Below, one piece after another: positions 44,319 through 52,303 of a stretch of 64,000 nt of DNA. Source of the stretch: Methylorubrum thiocyanatum (lineage in GTDB: Bacteria > Pseudomonadota > Alphaproteobacteria > Rhizobiales > Beijerinckiaceae). The position numbers and the translations under genes were made by a program. Position 1 is the first letter of the stretch, and each line of letters starts with the position of its first letter. The DNA lies in contig JACJIB010000002.1 of assembly GCA_014138645.1 (NCBI GenBank), forward strand, positions 682,001 to 746,000. The letters are read 5' to 3'. Under the pieces are notes generated by a model. It did not search any database. It was not told the DNA's origin and saw nothing but the letters and a program-made list of their open reading frames with translations.

Positions 44319-45359
44319 TCAGGGCACGAAACCTTTGTAAAGCTCGGACAACGGAATGTGCCGGTCAACCGTCGGCAGATCGGCCGGGTGAATATAAGTC
44401 TCTCCGAAGAAGGGATAGAGTCCCGCATCGAAGGAGGACTTGATCCAGTTGATCGTCTGGCGCACCCGCGGGATCACCTCGACTTCCGGATGGTACGTCA
44501 GCCAGACGTCGAAGCGAAAGTTGAGGCCGCAATCGACGGGCAATAGACCCGTTTGGAGTGAACTGACGTATGTCGGGAGCCAGCCGATGCCCGCTCCGTT
44601 CGCGATCGCCAGGGCAAGCGCGCTGCTGGTGTTCGTGGTGATCGGGACGGTGGGTGGGTAGGGGAACCGGGGCAGCATGTCCCCGAAGATCGATAACTGC
44701 GAGGTCTGCTCGGCGATCTGCAGGATGAGACGATGCTCGATGAGCTCGTCCACGTTCGTCGGAAGGCCGTTGCGAGCCGCATAGGCCCGCGACGCGAACG
44801 GCATGGTGTGGAGGTAGCCGAGCCGGACGAGCTTCACGTCGGCCGCCTCTGGGCGTGTCAGCTGCACGGCGATGTCGGCTTCCATGCGGAGGACGTCGGC
44901 CGAGTTCATGGCGCAGTTCAACGCCACCCGGAGGTTCGGGAAGGCATTCTGAAACTCGACGAGTCGCGGCGTCAGCCACGCCGTGCCCAGACCCTCCGTC
45001 ACGGCGATCCGCACCTCCCCCTCGATGTCGTTCGAAACGCTTCCTCGGGCTCGCAGGACCCGGAAGGCGGCCTGCTCCATCGCCTCGGCGGCCGCCAGGA
45101 TGTGCTCGCCGCCGGCCGTCGGTCGGATCCCGTCAACGGTGCGGAAGAACAATGGGAGCTGAAGCGCAGCCTCGAGCGCCTCGATCCTCCGCCGCAGCGA
45201 ATTCACCGAGATATCCAGGGAAGCAGCGCAGGCTCGGAAGCTACCGGCCCGGTACAACTGAAGGAAGAGCCGGAGGCTGTGCCAGTCGAGGTCGTCGGCG
45301 GCCCGGTCTACAGGCAGGCGTTCCGCCCGTGGAACGCGGCGTTCGCGGCGTGTCGGCAT
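44319..45359 (-). CDS. LysR-family transcriptional regulator
   Basis: A 346-residue regulator with an unusually late HTH: residues 1-22 are basic and unconserved, then DLDWHSLRLFLQLYRAGSFRACAASLDISVNSLRRRIEALEAALQLPLF is the LysR helix-turn-helix. The effector-binding domain (about 115-315) has two alpha/beta subdomains. The gene diverges from the acetyltransferase gene across 66 bp containing a perfect inverted repeat, so it likely regulates that gene and itself. Confidence 0.93.
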   Translation of the reverse strand: MPTRRERRVPRAERLPVDRAADDLDWHSLRLFLQLYRAGSFRACAASLDISVNSLRRRIEALEAALQLPLFFRTVDGIRPTAGGEHILAAAEAMEQAAFRVLRARGSVSNDIEGEVRIAVTEGLGTAWLTPRLVEFQNAFPNLRVALNCAMNSADVLRMEADIAVQLTRPEAADVKLVRLGYLHTMPFASRAYAARNGLPTNVDELIEHRLILQIAEQTSQLSIFGDMLPRFPYPPTVPITTNTSSALALAIANGAGIGWLPTYVSSLQTGLLPVDCGLNFRFDVWLTYHPEVEVIPRVRQTINWIKSSFDAGLYPFFGETYIHPADLPTVDRHIPLSELYKGFVP

Positions 45360-45395
45360 ACATCAGCCTCGGGCGATGGCAATTGCTTTGCAGTA

Positions 45396-45420
45396 AGTTT
45401 TCATCTTGACGTGGAAAACT
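45396..45420. promoter_or_regulatory. LysR-type operator: perfect 7-bp inverted repeat with 11-bp spacer
   Basis: AGTTTTC at 45396-45402 and GAAAACT at 45414-45420 are perfect inverted repeats separated by 11 bp. This fits the T-N11-A core of LysR binding sites. It lies 37 bp from the lysR start and 6 bp from the ATG of the acetyltransferase gene. Confidence 0.75.
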
Positions 45421-45425
45421 CGTCA

Positions 45426-46655
45426 ATGACGCGGCACGAAACCAACTTCACCAACGCAGCCCCCTTCAACAGCCTTGTTTCGGTCAGGCGGCATCCCCTC
45501 GACGAGCAAGCCTCCCATAAACTGTCGACCCGCGTCGTCGCCTACACCCCCGGCTTCGAGGAGGTCGCCCGCCTCTTCGAGCGGGCCAGCAACGATCTCG
45601 GCACGGAAACCAACCTCGGCGTGATCCGCCGCATCATGTCAAACAATCCGGCCAGTGTCCTGGCCTTCGCTCGTCGCGAGGGGTTCGACTGCGCCGCCCC
45701 CCATGCGGAGGGCATCATCGCATGGCTTCCGCTCACGGCGGCCGGTCACGCAGCGCTCCTCAACGGCACGTTCAACGTGCAAGACCCGGATCCTTTCCAT
45801 CTCACCGCTCAGCACGAGCCCTCGACGGCCATCTATGTCTGGGCGATCTACGCGCCCGGCTTGGCGGGCGGGGTCGGGATCGCGTTCGACCAGATGTCGA
45901 GCCCGCTCCACCGTCACGCGGACCTTTATGCCCGCGCCGCGTCGACAAGCGGACGACGGCTCATCACAACGCTGGGATTCGAGCCGCTCGACACGATCCA
46001 GCCGACCGCCCCCTCCGGCTTGTACGTGTTCCGCAAGCCCGGCTCGCCTCTCGGTCGGCCGCTGTACGACAGCTATCCGACGCCGGGTCAGCACTACACC
46101 GTCACGGTCGTGCGCACCCATGATGACCTCGCCAAGGTGATGGCGATCCGCAGCGCGGTCTACATCGGTGAGCAAGCCTGCCCGTTCGAGGAGGAGTTCG
46201 ATGGCAACGACTTCTCCTCGACGCATCTCATCGGCTACGCCGGTGACGAGCCGGCGGCCTCGCTGCGCGTCCGCTGCTTCGCGACCTTCGCCAAGGTCGA
46301 GCGGCTCGCCGTGCGACAAGAATACCGGCGGTCCCGCTTGGCCCCGCTCATCGTCAAGGCCGCGCACGAACTCTGCCGGATGAAGGGCTATGCGCGCGTC
46401 TACGGGCACGCGCAGAAGGGGCTGGTGAATTTCTGGCGGCGCGCCGGCGCACGTCCCTTCCCGGGCGCCCGCGAATTCGCCTTCTCGGACTACGACTACG
46501 TCGAGATGCTGGCGGAGATCGAGCCACACCCCAACGCCATCGCGGTCGGTGCCGACCCCTATGTTATCATCCGCCCGGAAGGCCGTTGGCACACCACCGG
46601 CGTCTTGGAGCGTTCCGGCGATCGTGCCGCCAAACGGCCGAAGGAAGGCCGGTGA
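45426..46655 (+). CDS. GNAT-family acetyltransferase, two-domain
   Basis: A 409-residue protein. The C-terminal half (about 225-365) is a GNAT domain: VVRTHDDLAKVMAIRSAVYIGEQACPFEEEFDGND, then KVERLAVRQEYRRSRLAPLIVKAAHELC, which carries the acetyl-CoA binding helix, and YGHAQKGLVNFWRRAGARPF. The N-terminal half (about 30-215) also looks like an acetyltransferase-like fold without a clear motif. ATG 45426 is used; the longer frame upstream overlaps lysR. It heads a short transcript with the next gene, which starts 53 bp later. Substrate unknown. Confidence 0.8.
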   Translation: MTRHETNFTNAAPFNSLVSVRRHPLDEQASHKLSTRVVAYTPGFEEVARLFERASNDLGTETNLGVIRRIMSNNPASVLAFARREGFDCAAPHAEGIIAWLPLTAAGHAALLNGTFNVQDPDPFHLTAQHEPSTAIYVWAIYAPGLAGGVGIAFDQMSSPLHRHADLYARAASTSGRRLITTLGFEPLDTIQPTAPSGLYVFRKPGSPLGRPLYDSYPTPGQHYTVTVVRTHDDLAKVMAIRSAVYIGEQACPFEEEFDGNDFSSTHLIGYAGDEPAASLRVRCFATFAKVERLAVRQEYRRSRLAPLIVKAAHELCRMKGYARVYGHAQKGLVNFWRRAGARPFPGAREFAFSDYDYVEMLAEIEPHPNAIAVGADPYVIIRPEGRWHTTGVLERSGDRAAKRPKEGR

Positions 46656-46708
46656 TCCGGCCCACGGCCACCGACTCCCTCAAGACATCGTCACGGATAG
46701 GCGCCTCC

Positions 46709-47122
46709 ATGGCTACAGAACTCATCCAGACCGCGGACCTGCATTTCAGGAGCTACATCCACACGGTCATGCCTCTCCACGAAAGCTTGGTGGCGGAGAT
46801 GTGCGCTCAACCCAAGCCTCCCCTGGAGCTGGCGACGATCCTCGAGGACATCGGGCAGCAATACATGGCACTCGCCGACCGGCTCGCCCGGGCACTGATC
46901 GAGAAGGACCACCTCGTCGAGGAGGCCGACACCGATGCCGCGACGGAAGCGCAACTCGATCGGTTCGTCGAGGCCGTGATCGCGAAGGCTGACGTCGTGA
47001 GCTTTCGAGACGGAACCACCGTCACCGGCAGCGAAGCTTTGAACGCCTTTCCCTTCGTCGCCGGGGCGATCCGCACAGCCGTCCTCCTGGCCCGATCCGG
47101 TAAAACCAAATCAACCGCCTGA
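46709..47122 (+). CDS. Hypothetical acidic helical protein
   Basis: A 137-residue protein with no recognised family, predicted mostly alpha-helical and acidic. ATG 46709 (MATELIQTADLHF) is chosen; a GTG at 46652 overlaps the acetyltransferase stop (GTGA) and would extend it by 19 residues. It is probably co-transcribed with the acetyltransferase gene. Confidence 0.6.
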   Translation: MATELIQTADLHFRSYIHTVMPLHESLVAEMCAQPKPPLELATILEDIGQQYMALADRLARALIEKDHLVEEADTDAATEAQLDRFVEAVIAKADVVSFRDGTTVTGSEALNAFPFVAGAIRTAVLLARSGKTKSTA

Positions 47123-47229
47123 GGCGCAGGTTGGCGGACCCCGTCTCGATCGAAGGGACGGGATCCCTCGCCTCTCGGTCGTCTGAACGGTCTTCCGAAA
47201 AGAAGCCGGCGAGGCCCGAGAGCGCTGCC

Positions 47230-47820
47230 CTATGGCGTGCGTCCGGGCGGTAGGATCATCGCCGTATCGGGATCTGAGACATCGCCTTCCTGCTGCTGCT
47301 CGACGGTCAGCTTCGCGGCCAACTCCGGTGTCCCTCCGTCCCGCAATTCCCGAGCCGCGGCGATCTGTTTCTCGCGCGCCTGCTCGGGGGTCAGCTCGCC
47401 CCGCACCACCGCGCGGGCGAGGTTCAGGCTCAGGACGTTCTCGGCTTCACTCCCGCCATAGGCCGTGAGCGTGCCCCGCGTCCGGTCCGGGATCACGCTC
47501 CCGTTGAAGGTCGCGACCGCATTGTAGAGATTGAGCGGCACCTTGTAGGGCAGGCTCTGCTCCACCACGTCGCTGTGCTTGGCCGGAAAGTCGTGCTCGG
47601 CCCCGACCTTGTGCACCACGGTCCGGATCCATGGCCCGTTCCGGTGCCAGATCAGCAGGCTCGCCGTCCGTTCCTGCGGCTGACCGTACTTGGCCGTGAT
47701 CGAGGCCGCAGCCTGTCGTGCGGGCTCGGGCCAGTCCGGCACGATCGGTTCGGCGGCCCCGGCCCCGCCGGCTGCCAGGACGAGCGCGAACGCGAGAGCG
47801 AGGCGGCTGCGCGCGGACAT
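47230..47820 (-). CDS. Secreted hypothetical protein
   Basis: A 196-residue exported protein with a signal peptide (MSARSRLALAFALVLAAGGAGAAE). GGGAGG stands 5 bp before ATG 47820. The mature part holds a WPEPARQAAASITAKYGQPQE stretch and ends VEQQQEGDVSDPDTAMILPPGRTP. No function is known. It diverges from the iorA-like gene. Confidence 0.75.
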   Translation of the reverse strand: MSARSRLALAFALVLAAGGAGAAEPIVPDWPEPARQAAASITAKYGQPQERTASLLIWHRNGPWIRTVVHKVGAEHDFPAKHSDVVEQSLPYKVPLNLYNAVATFNGSVIPDRTRGTLTAYGGSEAENVLSLNLARAVVRGELTPEQAREKQIAAARELRDGGTPELAAKLTVEQQQEGDVSDPDTAMILPPGRTP

Positions 47821-47956
47821 GGAACCTCCCTGATTACGCTCAGCCGGATCGGGATCCCGGGCAGCAAACGGATGCTTGCCGTCATGCGGGCGCGTTGCTC
47901 CGGCTCTGCGCCGGGTATAGGCCGAGCATACGAGAATAGTTCCAGGGAGACGCACG

Positions 47957-48427
47957 ATGGCGCAGCAGATGTCGCTGGACGTGAACGGGAACGCGACGCG
48001 CGTGACCGTGGATGATCCCGAAACGCCGCTTCTTTACGTGCTCCGCGATGATCTCGGCCTGCACGGCCCGCGCTTCGGCTGCGGCCTCGGCCAGTGCGGC
48101 TCCTGCACAGTGCATATTGATGGGCAAGCGGTGCGCTCCTGCATCACCCCGGTCTCCGGCCTGAAGCCGGGCGCGAAGATCGTGACTCTCGAAGGCCTCG
48201 GCGGACCGGACAAGCTCCACCCCGTGCAAGCGGCCTTCATCGAGGAGCAGGCGGCGCAGTGCGGCTACTGCATCAACGGCATGATCATGCAGTCGGCGGC
48301 CCTCCTGAACGAGACACCCAAGCCCGACGAGGCGGCGATCCGGCAGGCGCTGGCACAGAACCTCTGCCGCTGCGGCACCCACCTGCGGATCGTGCGCGCC
48401 GTCCGGCGCGCCGCCGGCACACTCTGA
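47957..48427 (+). CDS. iorA: (2Fe-2S)-binding subunit of IorAB-type molybdenum hydroxylase
   Basis: A 156-residue protein with the two [2Fe-2S] domains of molybdenum hydroxylase small subunits. The plant-type cluster uses Cys42, 47, 50 and 62 (GCGLGQCGSC ... SC), and the helical-domain cluster uses Cys102, 105, 137 and 139 (QCGYC ... CRC). It passes electrons from the molybdenum centre of the large subunit. It is 14 bp upstream of the large subunit gene. The isoquinoline-oxidoreductase name reflects similarity; the substrate is unknown. Confidence 0.93.
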   Translation: MAQQMSLDVNGNATRVTVDDPETPLLYVLRDDLGLHGPRFGCGLGQCGSCTVHIDGQAVRSCITPVSGLKPGAKIVTLEGLGGPDKLHPVQAAFIEEQAAQCGYCINGMIMQSAALLNETPKPDEAAIRQALAQNLCRCGTHLRIVRAVRRAAGTL

Positions 48428-48441
48428 GGGAGTCTTCAGCG

Positions 48442-50667
48442 ATGAACGCGCCCACCCTTTCCCGCCGCAGCCTGCTCCTCCAGGGCGGTGCTCTGGTCGT
48501 CGGTTTCTCGCTCACGGGTCGCGACGCCCTCGCGCAGCAGGTCTTTGCACCGGTTGCCACCAACGGCTTCTCGAAGCCGGTCGCGCCGGATCAGGTGGAC
48601 AGCTTCCTGGCGCTGGGCGCCGATGGTCGCGCCACCATTTTCTCCGGCAAGGTCGATCTCGGCACCGGTATCAAGACCGCCTTGGCGCAGATGGCCGCCG
48701 AGGAACTCGACCTGCCGCTCGATCGCGTCAGCGTCGTGCAGGGCGATACCGCGCTCACTCCCGACCAGGGACCGACCTACGGCAGCCTCTCGATCCAGAA
48801 AGGCGGCGTCGAGATCCGACAGGCGGCCGCGACGGCGCGGGCCCACCTCGTTCGGCTCGCAGGCGAACAGCTCGGTCTGCCCGCCGAGGCACTGGTGAGC
48901 GAGAACGGCACCGTGCGGCCGAAGGCCGGCGGACCGGGCCTTACCTATGGCGAACTCGTCAAGGCGGGGCGCTTCGACTTGAAGGTCGATCCCACCGTTA
49001 CCACCAAGGACCCGGCGACCTTCGCTCTCGTCGGCAAGTCGGTGGCGCGGATCGACATCCCGGAGAAGATCACCGGCCGCTTCACCTACATGCAGGACTA
49101 TCGCGTGCCCGGCATGGTGCATGCCCGCGTGGTCCGCCCGCCGGCCATCGGCGCGGAACTGCAGAGCGTGGACGAGGCCTCGGTCGCGGACATCCCGGGT
49201 CTGATCCGCGTGGTGCGCCAGGGCAACTTCCTCGCGGTCGTTGCCGAGAAGGAGTGGGCGGCCGTCAAGGCGGCCGGGCAGATCAAGGCGACGTGGTCGC
49301 GTTGGGAAGGCCTGCCGGAGCAGGACAAGCTCTGGCAGCACGTACGCGCCACCCGGGTGACGAAGGACGACGTCACGAGTAGCACGGGGGACGCCGAGAC
49401 GGCGCTCGGCCAAGCCGCGCGCGTCCTGGAGGCGAGCTACGACTTCGCCATTCACACCCACGGGTCGATCGGGCCCTCCTGCGCCATCGCGGAGTTCGAG
49501 GACGGGCTCCTCACCTGCTGGACCGCCTCGCAGATGACGCACGCGCTGCGCAAGCAACTCGCGGCGATGACCGGCCTGAGGCCGGAGGCGGTGCGCTGCA
49601 TCTACATCGAGGGGTCGGGCTGTTACGGCCGCAACGGCCACGAGGACGCGGCGGGTGACGCGGCGCTCCTGGCCCGCGCGGTTGGCCGGCCGGTGCGGGT
49701 GCAATGGTCGCGCGCGGACGAGCACGGATGGGACCCGAAGGGACCGCCGACGCTGATCGACCTGAAGGCCGGCCTCGACGGCGACGGCAACGTCGCCGCT
49801 TGGTCCTCGCAGTTCCACGTGCCCGAGGGCGCGGCTGGGAACGTGCCGCTGGTGGCGGCCGATCTCGCCGGGCTGCCGCACGAGACCACGATGTCGCCGG
49901 GCAACATCATCCAGAACTCGGCCCTGCCCTACGCCTTCCCGAACGTGCGCACGGTCTGCCACCGCTTGGCCACGACGCCGTTCCGGCCCTCGTGGATCCG
50001 GACGCCGGGCCGGATGCAGAACACCTACGCCAACGAGGCCTTCCTCGACGAATGCGCAGCGGCCGCGGGCGCCGATCCGCTGGAATACCGCCTGCGCGCC
50101 CTCAAGGATCCGCGCGGCATCGAGGTGCTGAAGAGGGTGGCGGACATCGCCAAGTGGCAGGTCCGGCCCTCGCCCAAGAACGACGCCTCCGGCGACGTCC
50201 TGCGCGGGCGCGGCTTGTCCTACGTGAAGTACGAGTTGAACCGGACCTATGTGGCGGGCGTGGCCGAAGTGGAGGTCGACCGCCGGTCCGGGCAGGTGCG
50301 CGTGCCGCGCTTCTTCGTGGTTCAGGATTGCGGCCAGATCATCAACCCGGACGGCGTGCGCAATCAGCTCGACGGCAACGTCATCCAGACCGTGAGCCGC
50401 GTCCTGCTGGAAGAGGTCACGTTCGACCGCGGTGCGGTGACGAGTCTCGATTGGGTGAGCTACCCGATCCTGACCTTCCCCGACGTGCCCGAGGTCGTGA
50501 TCGATCTGATCGATCGACCGACCGAGAAGCCGTGGGGCGCGGGTGAGCCTTCGGCCGCCATCGTACCGGCCGCGATCTCGAACGGGATCTTCGACGCGAC
50601 CGGCGCGCGTCTGCGCTCGGTGCCGTTCACGCCCGCCAAGGTGAAAGCGGCCCTTCAAGCGACCTGA
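48442..50667 (+). CDS. iorB: Molybdopterin-binding subunit, isoquinoline 1-oxidoreductase beta type
   Basis: A 741-residue large subunit with a Tat signal (LSRRSLLLQGGALVVGFSL, then cleavage near DALA), so the enzyme is exported folded. VDLGTGIKTALAQMAAEEL, the SGCYGRNGHEDAAGDAALLARAVGRPVRVQW segment and WGAGEPSAAIVPAAISNGIFDATG (with the catalytic Glu) are family blocks. It probably oxidises an N-heterocycle or aldehyde in the periplasm. No cytochrome c or FAD subunit and no maturation gene (xdhC-like) is adjacent. Confidence 0.93.
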   Translation: MNAPTLSRRSLLLQGGALVVGFSLTGRDALAQQVFAPVATNGFSKPVAPDQVDSFLALGADGRATIFSGKVDLGTGIKTALAQMAAEELDLPLDRVSVVQGDTALTPDQGPTYGSLSIQKGGVEIRQAAATARAHLVRLAGEQLGLPAEALVSENGTVRPKAGGPGLTYGELVKAGRFDLKVDPTVTTKDPATFALVGKSVARIDIPEKITGRFTYMQDYRVPGMVHARVVRPPAIGAELQSVDEASVADIPGLIRVVRQGNFLAVVAEKEWAAVKAAGQIKATWSRWEGLPEQDKLWQHVRATRVTKDDVTSSTGDAETALGQAARVLEASYDFAIHTHGSIGPSCAIAEFEDGLLTCWTASQMTHALRKQLAAMTGLRPEAVRCIYIEGSGCYGRNGHEDAAGDAALLARAVGRPVRVQWSRADEHGWDPKGPPTLIDLKAGLDGDGNVAAWSSQFHVPEGAAGNVPLVAADLAGLPHETTMSPGNIIQNSALPYAFPNVRTVCHRLATTPFRPSWIRTPGRMQNTYANEAFLDECAAAAGADPLEYRLRALKDPRGIEVLKRVADIAKWQVRPSPKNDASGDVLRGRGLSYVKYELNRTYVAGVAEVEVDRRSGQVRVPRFFVVQDCGQIINPDGVRNQLDGNVIQTVSRVLLEEVTFDRGAVTSLDWVSYPILTFPDVPEVVIDLIDRPTEKPWGAGEPSAAIVPAAISNGIFDATGARLRSVPFTPAKVKAALQAT

Positions 50668-50980
50668 CGCGCCCGCGGCAGCCACGCGCGACCGGACGGC
50701 CCGCTGCTCCTCAGGGGCCGCGGGCCGTCGGCTCCCCGCGAATTCCGGCTGTCAGCGGCGCCGATTTTGCGCCTGTCACGACCGCGCTTCCCATCAGTTC
50801 GGCGAGACCGCGAAAGTCGAGGAGAGCGCGCAACTAGACAATCCGGCTCAGGCTCCAGATCACGGCTCCGACCCGGTATGGCGCCCCGGACCGGATGCGA
50901 TCTGGCTCGCCGGATGTCCCGGTTGTCACGATCGGCCTCTCTGTCCTTTGCACCCCTTCGTTCAAACCGCTGAACGCTGT
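50668..50980. other. Spacer between convergent iorB and HlyD genes
   Basis: About 310 bp between two convergent stop codons. Apart from the strong hairpin at 50695-50729 there is no supportable gene or repeat. Confidence 0.5.
50695..50729 (+). terminator. 10-bp perfect hairpin after iorB
   Basis: GACGGCCCGC at 50695-50704 pairs perfectly with GCGGGCCGTC at 50720-50729 around a 15-nt loop, 28 bp after the stop. No U-run follows; it is probably a terminator or 3' end stabiliser. Confidence 0.6.
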
Positions 50981-51928
50981 TCAACGGGTGGCTGCGCCCC
51001 GGGGCGCGGGGTCCGGGGCTCCCCGCCAAGCACCGGACAGGCTGAAATGCGGGGTCTCGCCATCGGGTTCGACCGCCACCGTGGCGGTGCGGCCCGCGAC
51101 CAGCCGCGTCTGGTCCGGAACGCCGTCGAGCTTGATCCGCACCGGGATGCGCTGGGCGAGCCGGACCCAGGCGAAGGTCGGGTTGACGCTCGCGAGCAGG
51201 TTCGAACCCGCGGTCCGCTCCCGGTCCTCGATGCCGCCCGCGAAGCTCTCAACGTGACCGGACAGCGTCTCCTTCTCGCCCATCAAGCGGATGCTGGCCC
51301 TGTCGCCCACATGGATGCGCGGCAGCTTGGTTTCTTCGAAGTAGCCCTCCACCCGCAGGGTGTCGCTGTCGATGAGCGCCATGACGCCGTGGCCGGTCGA
51401 GACGTAGGTGCCGGGCCGCAGCCCCATATTGGTGATGCGACCGTTGACCGAGGCCTTCACGGCGGAGCGGTCGAGATTGAGCTTGGCGAGATCGCGGTCG
51501 GCCATCGCTTGGCCGTAGGCCGCCTTGGCCTCGAGGTCGGCCGCCTGCGCCGCCTCGACCCGTTGCTGGGACGCCGCGGCGTCGCTGAGCTTCAGGTAAC
51601 GGGCGTAGTCCGCCGCGGCCTGCACGGCGCTCGCCTTCTTGCCCTCGACCACCGCCTCGGCCTGCCGCAGGGCCAGCGCGAAGCGGTCGGGGTCGATGCG
51701 GAACAGGACATCGCCTTGCTTGACCACTTGGTTGTCCGTGATCAGCACTTCGGTGACGAGGCCGGAGACGTCGGGGGCCACCTGAACCACGTCGGCCCGC
51801 ACCCGCCCGTCCCGGGTCCAGGGGGCCTCCATGTAGTAATCCCACAGGGCCAGCCCGACGACGATGGCGGCGGCGACCATCCCAAGGGTGACGAGGAGGC
51901 GGAACGAGAGGGCGAGAAGCCGAGACAT
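50981..51928 (-). CDS. HlyD-family efflux periplasmic adaptor subunit (AaeA/EmrA-like)
   Basis: A 315-residue membrane fusion protein with an N-terminal transmembrane segment (about 10-29), a biotinyl-lipoyl-like domain (VRADVVQVAPDVSGLVTEVLITDNQVVKQGDVLFRIDP), a short coiled coil (about 90-160) and a beta-barrel domain. It joins an inner-membrane pump to an outer-membrane channel. It is the last gene of the MarR-FUSC-DUF1656-HlyD operon. Confidence 0.9.
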   Translation of the reverse strand: MSRLLALSFRLLVTLGMVAAAIVVGLALWDYYMEAPWTRDGRVRADVVQVAPDVSGLVTEVLITDNQVVKQGDVLFRIDPDRFALALRQAEAVVEGKKASAVQAAADYARYLKLSDAAASQQRVEAAQAADLEAKAAYGQAMADRDLAKLNLDRSAVKASVNGRITNMGLRPGTYVSTGHGVMALIDSDTLRVEGYFEETKLPRIHVGDRASIRLMGEKETLSGHVESFAGGIEDRERTAGSNLLASVNPTFAWVRLAQRIPVRIKLDGVPDQTRLVAGRTATVAVEPDGETPHFSLSGAWRGAPDPAPRGAATR

Positions 51929-51973
51929 GGGTCAATCCGGAAGGTCTGGGGCGTGGCCGGGCGTGCCCGTCGA

Positions 51974-52183
51974 TCAGGAGGTCAACGGCACCGCGACCGA
52001 GACGACGGCGCCCAGCAGCACGACGTAGAGGGCAAGATCGAACAGGGGACGATGCCAGACGAGGCGGTAGAACCCGGCCCAGGCCAGCACCCGCCGCAGC
52101 GGCAGGCTGATGGCGAAGGCGAGCAGCATCCAGGCCGCCAGACTCGGCACGAAGACGCCGTAGAGGTCGAGTTCACCCGTCAT
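51974..52183 (-). CDS. DUF1656 family small membrane protein (AaeX-like)
   Basis: A 69-residue protein with two transmembrane segments (about 12-29 and 48-65). MTGELDLYGVFVPSLAAWMLLAFAISLPLRRVLA is the DUF1656 signature. These proteins are constant partners of FUSC/HlyD aromatic-acid efflux systems. Its start lies in the third copy of a 14-bp tandem repeat. Its stop is 45 bp before the HlyD ATG. Confidence 0.92.
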   Translation of the reverse strand: MTGELDLYGVFVPSLAAWMLLAFAISLPLRRVLAWAGFYRLVWHRPLFDLALYVVLLGAVVSVAVPLTS

Positions 52184-52212
52184 GGTTCACCCGTCATGGT
52201 TCACCCGTCATG
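52171..52212. repeat. Three tandem 14-bp repeats carrying three start codons
   Basis: The 14-bp unit GTTCACCCGTCATG occurs three times without interruption. Read on the minus strand each unit gives ATGACGGGTGAAC. Only the innermost copy (ATG at 52183) is in frame with the DUF1656 protein; the other two read MTGEP and stop. Confidence 0.97.
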
Positions 52213-52303
52213 CCGCGAGTTCCGGATGCGTGGTCGAAGGCAGGTTCGGACGGTAGGGCGGCGCATCGGGGAAGAGGCCGCGCCGGATGCCGACGAGCCC
52301 CAT
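52208..52303 (-). CDS. 31-residue ORF coupled between FUSC and DUF1656 genes
   Basis: A short frame from ATG 52303 to TGA 52208: it starts within the FUSC stop (TGATG) and ends within the first repeat copy (ATGA). The sequence begins MGLVGIRRGLFPDAPPYRPN. No family is recognised. The double overlap suggests that it is translated, perhaps only to couple translation from FUSC to the DUF1656 gene. Confidence 0.5.
   Translation of the reverse strand: MGLVGIRRGLFPDAPPYRPNLPSTTHPELAA

Noticed and set aside
44733..45425. Long N-terminal extension of the acetyltransferase frame
   Set aside because: It runs antisense through the lysR gene; homology starts only after 45426.
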